From positions 1-8,301 of the forward strand of contig CAIKHC010000248.1 of assembly GCA_903827085.1 (NCBI GenBank): a DNA stretch of 8,301 bases, given 5' to 3'. Positions within the stretch are counted from its first letter, which is position 1, and the number at the start of each line of letters is the position of its first letter. Of this stretch, positions 6,125 to 8,301 are shown piece after piece. The DNA comes from an uncultured Candidatus Nemicrothrix sp. Its GTDB lineage: Bacteria; Actinomycetota; Acidimicrobiia; Acidimicrobiales; Acidimicrobilacustridaceae. The position numbers were made by a program, and so were the translations under genes. The notes under the pieces are model-generated. The model did no database searches and had not been told where the DNA came from. It was given only the letters and a program-made list of their open reading frames with translations.

Positions 6125-7801
6125 ATGAGTGCACAGTTCATTTTCACCATGCACAAGGTGAGCCGGTTCTATCCGCCTGACCGAGAGGTTCTGAAAGACA
6201 TCAGCCTCTCGTTCTACCCAGGGGCCAAGATCGGCGTCATCGGTTCGAATGGCTCTGGCAAGTCCTCGCTCCTGAAGGTAATGGCCGGCCTCGACGACGG
6301 GTTCACGGGCGAAGCGCGCCTCTCCCCCGGATTCTCGGTCGGCTTACTTGAGCAAGAGCCGCACCTCGACGAGACCAAAGACGTCATGGGTAACGTCATG
6401 GACGGTCTGGGCGAAACCGCCACGCTGCTTGAGCGCTACGACGCCGTGTTGGCGAAGTGGGGTGACCCCGATGCCGACTTCGAGAAGGTCGGCGAAGAGC
6501 AGGCGGAACTCGAAGCCAAGATCGAAGCCTCAGGTGCGTGGGACCTCAAACGCACGATCGAAATAGCGATGGACGCACTCCGCCTGCCTCCCTCTGATGG
6601 CGATGTCTCTACCCTTTCCGGCGGTGAACGCCGACGCGTCGCACTCTGCCGCTTGCTCCTGAGCAAGCCCGATCTCCTGCTGCTCGACGAACCCACCAAC
6701 CATCTCGACGCCGAATCAGTCGCATGGCTCGAACGCTTCCTTCGTGATTACCCCGGCACCGTCGTCGCCATTACCCATGATCGTTACTTCCTCGACAACG
6801 TTGCTCGTTGGATTCTTGAACTTGACCACGGCCGCGGCATTCCGTTCGAGGGCAACTACTCGAGTTGGCTCGATCAGAAACAAGACCGGCTCAAACAAGA
6901 AGAGAAGCAAGAGTCATCGCGTGCTCGCACCCTTGCCCGAGAACTTGAGTGGGTGCGCATGGCGCCGAAGGCTCGCCAGGCCAAGGGCAAAGCCCGACTC
7001 TCCGCCTACGAACAGTTGCTCGCTGAATCTCAAGAAGCTCAGGGTCGAGGCGACGGACTCGAAATCTTCATCCCCTCTGGCGAACGCCTCGGCGATGTCG
7101 TCATCGAGGCCGAAGGAGTCACCAAGGGCTTCGGCGACCGACTTCTCATCGAGGACCTTTCCTTCTCGTTGCCTCGTGCTGGCATCGTCGGCGTCATCGG
7201 CCCGAACGGTGCGGGTAAGACCACGCTGTTCCGCATGTTCACCGGGGGCGAAGAACCCGATGGTGGTTCTCTGAAAGTCGGTCCCACCGTCAACCTCGCC
7301 TACGTCGATCAAAGCCGCGACGTTCTTGATTCCGAAAAGACGGTGTACGAAGAAATCACTGACGGCAATGAAATTGTGAAGCTCGGGAATCGGGAAATGA
7401 ATGGTCGCGCCTACGTCGCTTCGTTCAACTTCAAAGGCTCCGATCAGCAGAAGAAGGTCGGCATACTTTCCGGCGGTGAGCGCAACCGCGTGCATCTCGC
7501 CAAGGTGCTCGCTCGCGGCGGCAACGTCCTTCTTCTCGACGAACCCACCAACGACCTCGATGTCGACACGTTGCGGGCACTCGAAGACGGCCTCGAAGCC
7601 TTTGCCGGTTGTGCCGTCGTGATCAGCCATGATCGCTGGTTCCTCGACCGCGTTGCTACGCACGTGCTCGCGTTCGAAGGTGACTCACAAGTGCGTTGGT
7701 TCGAAGGCAACTTCACCGAATACGAAGCCTTCCGCAAGAAGGAACTCGGGGCCGACGCCGATCAGCCACACCGCATCAAGTACAAGCCGCTCGTCCGATG
7801 A
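6125..7801 (+). CDS. ettA: Energy-dependent translational throttle protein EttA (ABC-F ATPase)
   Basis: Known role: ABC-F proteins bind the ribosomal E site. EttA senses the ADP/ATP ratio and gates entry of initiation complexes into elongation. It is cytoplasmic and not a transporter. Seen: 558 residues, matching the roughly 555 of E. coli EttA, opening with the typical AQFIFTMHKVSRFYPP. Two ATPase domains are complete. First: Walker A GSNGSGKSS (40-48), signature LSGGE (164), Walker B LLLDEP (Asp188, Glu189), HDRYFLD. Second: GPNGAGKTT (359-367), LSGGE (448), LLLDEP (Asp472, Glu473), HDRWFLD. The EttA-type arm lies within the first domain, about residues 90-140. The charged linker, about 240-300 (QKQDRLKQEEKQESSR...), joins the domains. 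There are no membrane segments. ATG 6125 is preferred to the in-frame TTG at 6116 because homology starts there and the TTG overlaps the -10 element. The stop overlaps the next gene's start. Confidence 0.96.
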   Translation: MSAQFIFTMHKVSRFYPPDREVLKDISLSFYPGAKIGVIGSNGSGKSSLLKVMAGLDDGFTGEARLSPGFSVGLLEQEPHLDETKDVMGNVMDGLGETATLLERYDAVLAKWGDPDADFEKVGEEQAELEAKIEASGAWDLKRTIEIAMDALRLPPSDGDVSTLSGGERRRVALCRLLLSKPDLLLLDEPTNHLDAESVAWLERFLRDYPGTVVAITHDRYFLDNVARWILELDHGRGIPFEGNYSSWLDQKQDRLKQEEKQESSRARTLARELEWVRMAPKARQAKGKARLSAYEQLLAESQEAQGRGDGLEIFIPSGERLGDVVIEAEGVTKGFGDRLLIEDLSFSLPRAGIVGVIGPNGAGKTTLFRMFTGGEEPDGGSLKVGPTVNLAYVDQSRDVLDSEKTVYEEITDGNEIVKLGNREMNGRAYVASFNFKGSDQQKKVGILSGGERNRVHLAKVLARGGNVLLLDEPTNDLDVDTLRALEDGLEAFAGCAVVISHDRWFLDRVATHVLAFEGDSQVRWFEGNFTEYEAFRKKELGADADQPHRIKYKPLVR

Positions 7802-8175
7802 GCGTCGATTTGGTTACGGCAGACGATCCCCAGTTCGGCTCACCGATCGGTCCCCGAGGAATTCGTCGGATCGTCATCGTTGTGTTCGTGCTCGGGATCG
7901 GCGGAATGATCGCCGGTTCGATTCTGGACAACAACGGTTTCGCCATGACGTTTGGCCTCATCACAGCAATTGCCGCGCTTGCGCTGGTTCTCGTCACCCA
8001 GGTCTCCCCGTCAGGTTCGCTCGCCAAACCCGGCGAACCCACTGCGCCCGTCGTCGACGAACGCCTCGCAGCCGACCTCGAATCTCGCATCGAAACACTC
8101 GTGGCCGAAGGCGCCAATGAGACTGACGTGCGAAAACTCGTCGGTCGCGCCATCGAACTCGGCCGCCAGCAATAA
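7798..8175 (+). CDS. Hypothetical small membrane protein with two transmembrane helices
   Basis: I do not recognise the family. Seen: 125 residues whose ATG overlaps the ettA stop in an ATGA, so translation is probably coupled. Two hydrophobic helices lie at about residues 25-43 and 48-68, joined by a very short turn (DNNG). Arg20, Arg23 and Arg24 precede the first helix, so by the positive-inside rule both ends are probably cytoplasmic. The N-terminus is Pro/Gly/Asp-rich. The tail (69-125) has a Ser/Pro/Gly linker and then a charged segment likely to be helical (DERLAADLESRIETL, DVRKLVGRAIELGRQQ). No enzyme motif is present. The overlap with ettA suggests co-expression, but not a shared function. 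There is no strong ribosome binding site of its own. Confidence 0.8.
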   Translation: MSVDLVTADDPQFGSPIGPRGIRRIVIVVFVLGIGGMIAGSILDNNGFAMTFGLITAIAALALVLVTQVSPSGSLAKPGEPTAPVVDERLAADLESRIETLVAEGANETDVRKLVGRAIELGRQQ

Positions 8176-8219
8176 TCCCCTAGGCAGTTTCGCCATCCAC
8201 CTTGAGCCGGAGAGCACCG

Positions 8220-8301
8220 ATGACCGCAGTTGATGACCACGCGGTCGCCGAACAACTCGCCGTAGACGCCGGCAAGTTGTTGGTCTCACTTCGCAACGAC
8301 T
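8220..8301 (+). CDS. cysQ: Probable 3'(2'),5'-bisphosphate nucleotidase CysQ, N-terminus only (runs off right edge)
   Basis: Only 27 codons are visible: MTAVDDHAVAEQLAVDAG then KLLVSLRND. The pattern D-x-x-(L/V)-A-x-x-L-A-x-x-A-G-K-L-L resembles the start of actinobacterial CysQ proteins of the inositol monophosphatase superfamily. Those hydrolyse 3'-phosphoadenosine 5'-phosphate, or inositol phosphates, in an Mg2+-dependent reaction linked to sulfate assimilation. The metal-binding motifs lie beyond the window, so another member of the superfamily is possible. GGAGAG at 8209-8214 ends 5 nt before the ATG and supports this start. The gene follows the membrane-protein gene after 44 bp on the same strand, so it may belong to the ettA transcript. 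Confidence 0.55.
   Translation, partial: MTAVDDHAVAEQLAVDAGKLLVSLRND

Noticed and set aside
5740..6156. 138-residue minus-strand frame over the H1-like gene
   Set aside because: Its Ala/Phe/Leu/Arg repeats are the mirror of the Lys/Arg repeat codons, and it lacks a plausible start signal.
6914..7663. 249-residue minus-strand open frame within ettA
   Set aside because: It is a codon-mirror of ettA, which has complete ABC-F motifs on the plus strand.

Overview
The window is most consistent with a chromosomal segment of an actinobacterium of moderately high GC. A sampled line of coding sequence is about 60% G+C. The strongest taxonomic evidence is the 1204-residue 2-oxoglutarate decarboxylase/dehydrogenase, in which an acyltransferase (E2-type) domain is fused in front of a thiamine-dependent E1. 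That architecture is characteristic of actinobacteria (Kgd/OdhA). TANNNT -10 elements placed 7-8 nt before start codons, a CysQ-like N-terminus and a very basic histone-like protein fit the same group. Acidimicrobiia is a reasonable guess, but the sequence alone does not prove it. I see no transposase, integrase, phage gene, CRISPR array, tRNA or rRNA.

Layout: (1) 1-230, minus strand: the start of an exonuclease III gene (xthA) that runs off the left edge. (2) 231-308: a 78-bp divergent promoter region whose two -10 elements lie in the arms of an inverted repeat. (3) 309-3923, plus strand: kgd. (4) 3924-3949: a short hairpin between convergent genes. (5) 3950-5305, minus strand: an M20-family metallopeptidase or deacylase. 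(6) 5306-5764: a 459-bp AT-richer spacer with no convincing gene. (7) 5765-6025, plus strand: an 86-residue Lys/Arg/Ala-rich histone H1-like protein with a 15-residue tandem repeat, followed by a strong GC hairpin. (8) 6125-8301, plus strand: a probable operon of ettA (ABC-F translation factor), an overlapping two-helix membrane protein, and the first 27 codons of a probable cysQ (3'(2'),5'-bisphosphate nucleotidase).

Functionally this is core housekeeping: base-excision repair (xthA), the TCA cycle (kgd), peptide or N-acyl amino acid hydrolysis (M20), nucleoid organisation (H1-like), energy-dependent control of ribosomes (ettA), and probably PAP or inositol phosphate turnover (cysQ-like). 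The genes do not form one pathway. I found no new defence, mobile or biosynthetic system. The points most worth a second look are the repeated signature of leaderless transcription at four starts, the near-duplicate divergent promoters of xthA and kgd, the seven-amino-acid H1-like protein with its long upstream spacer, and the unidentified membrane protein coupled to ettA.
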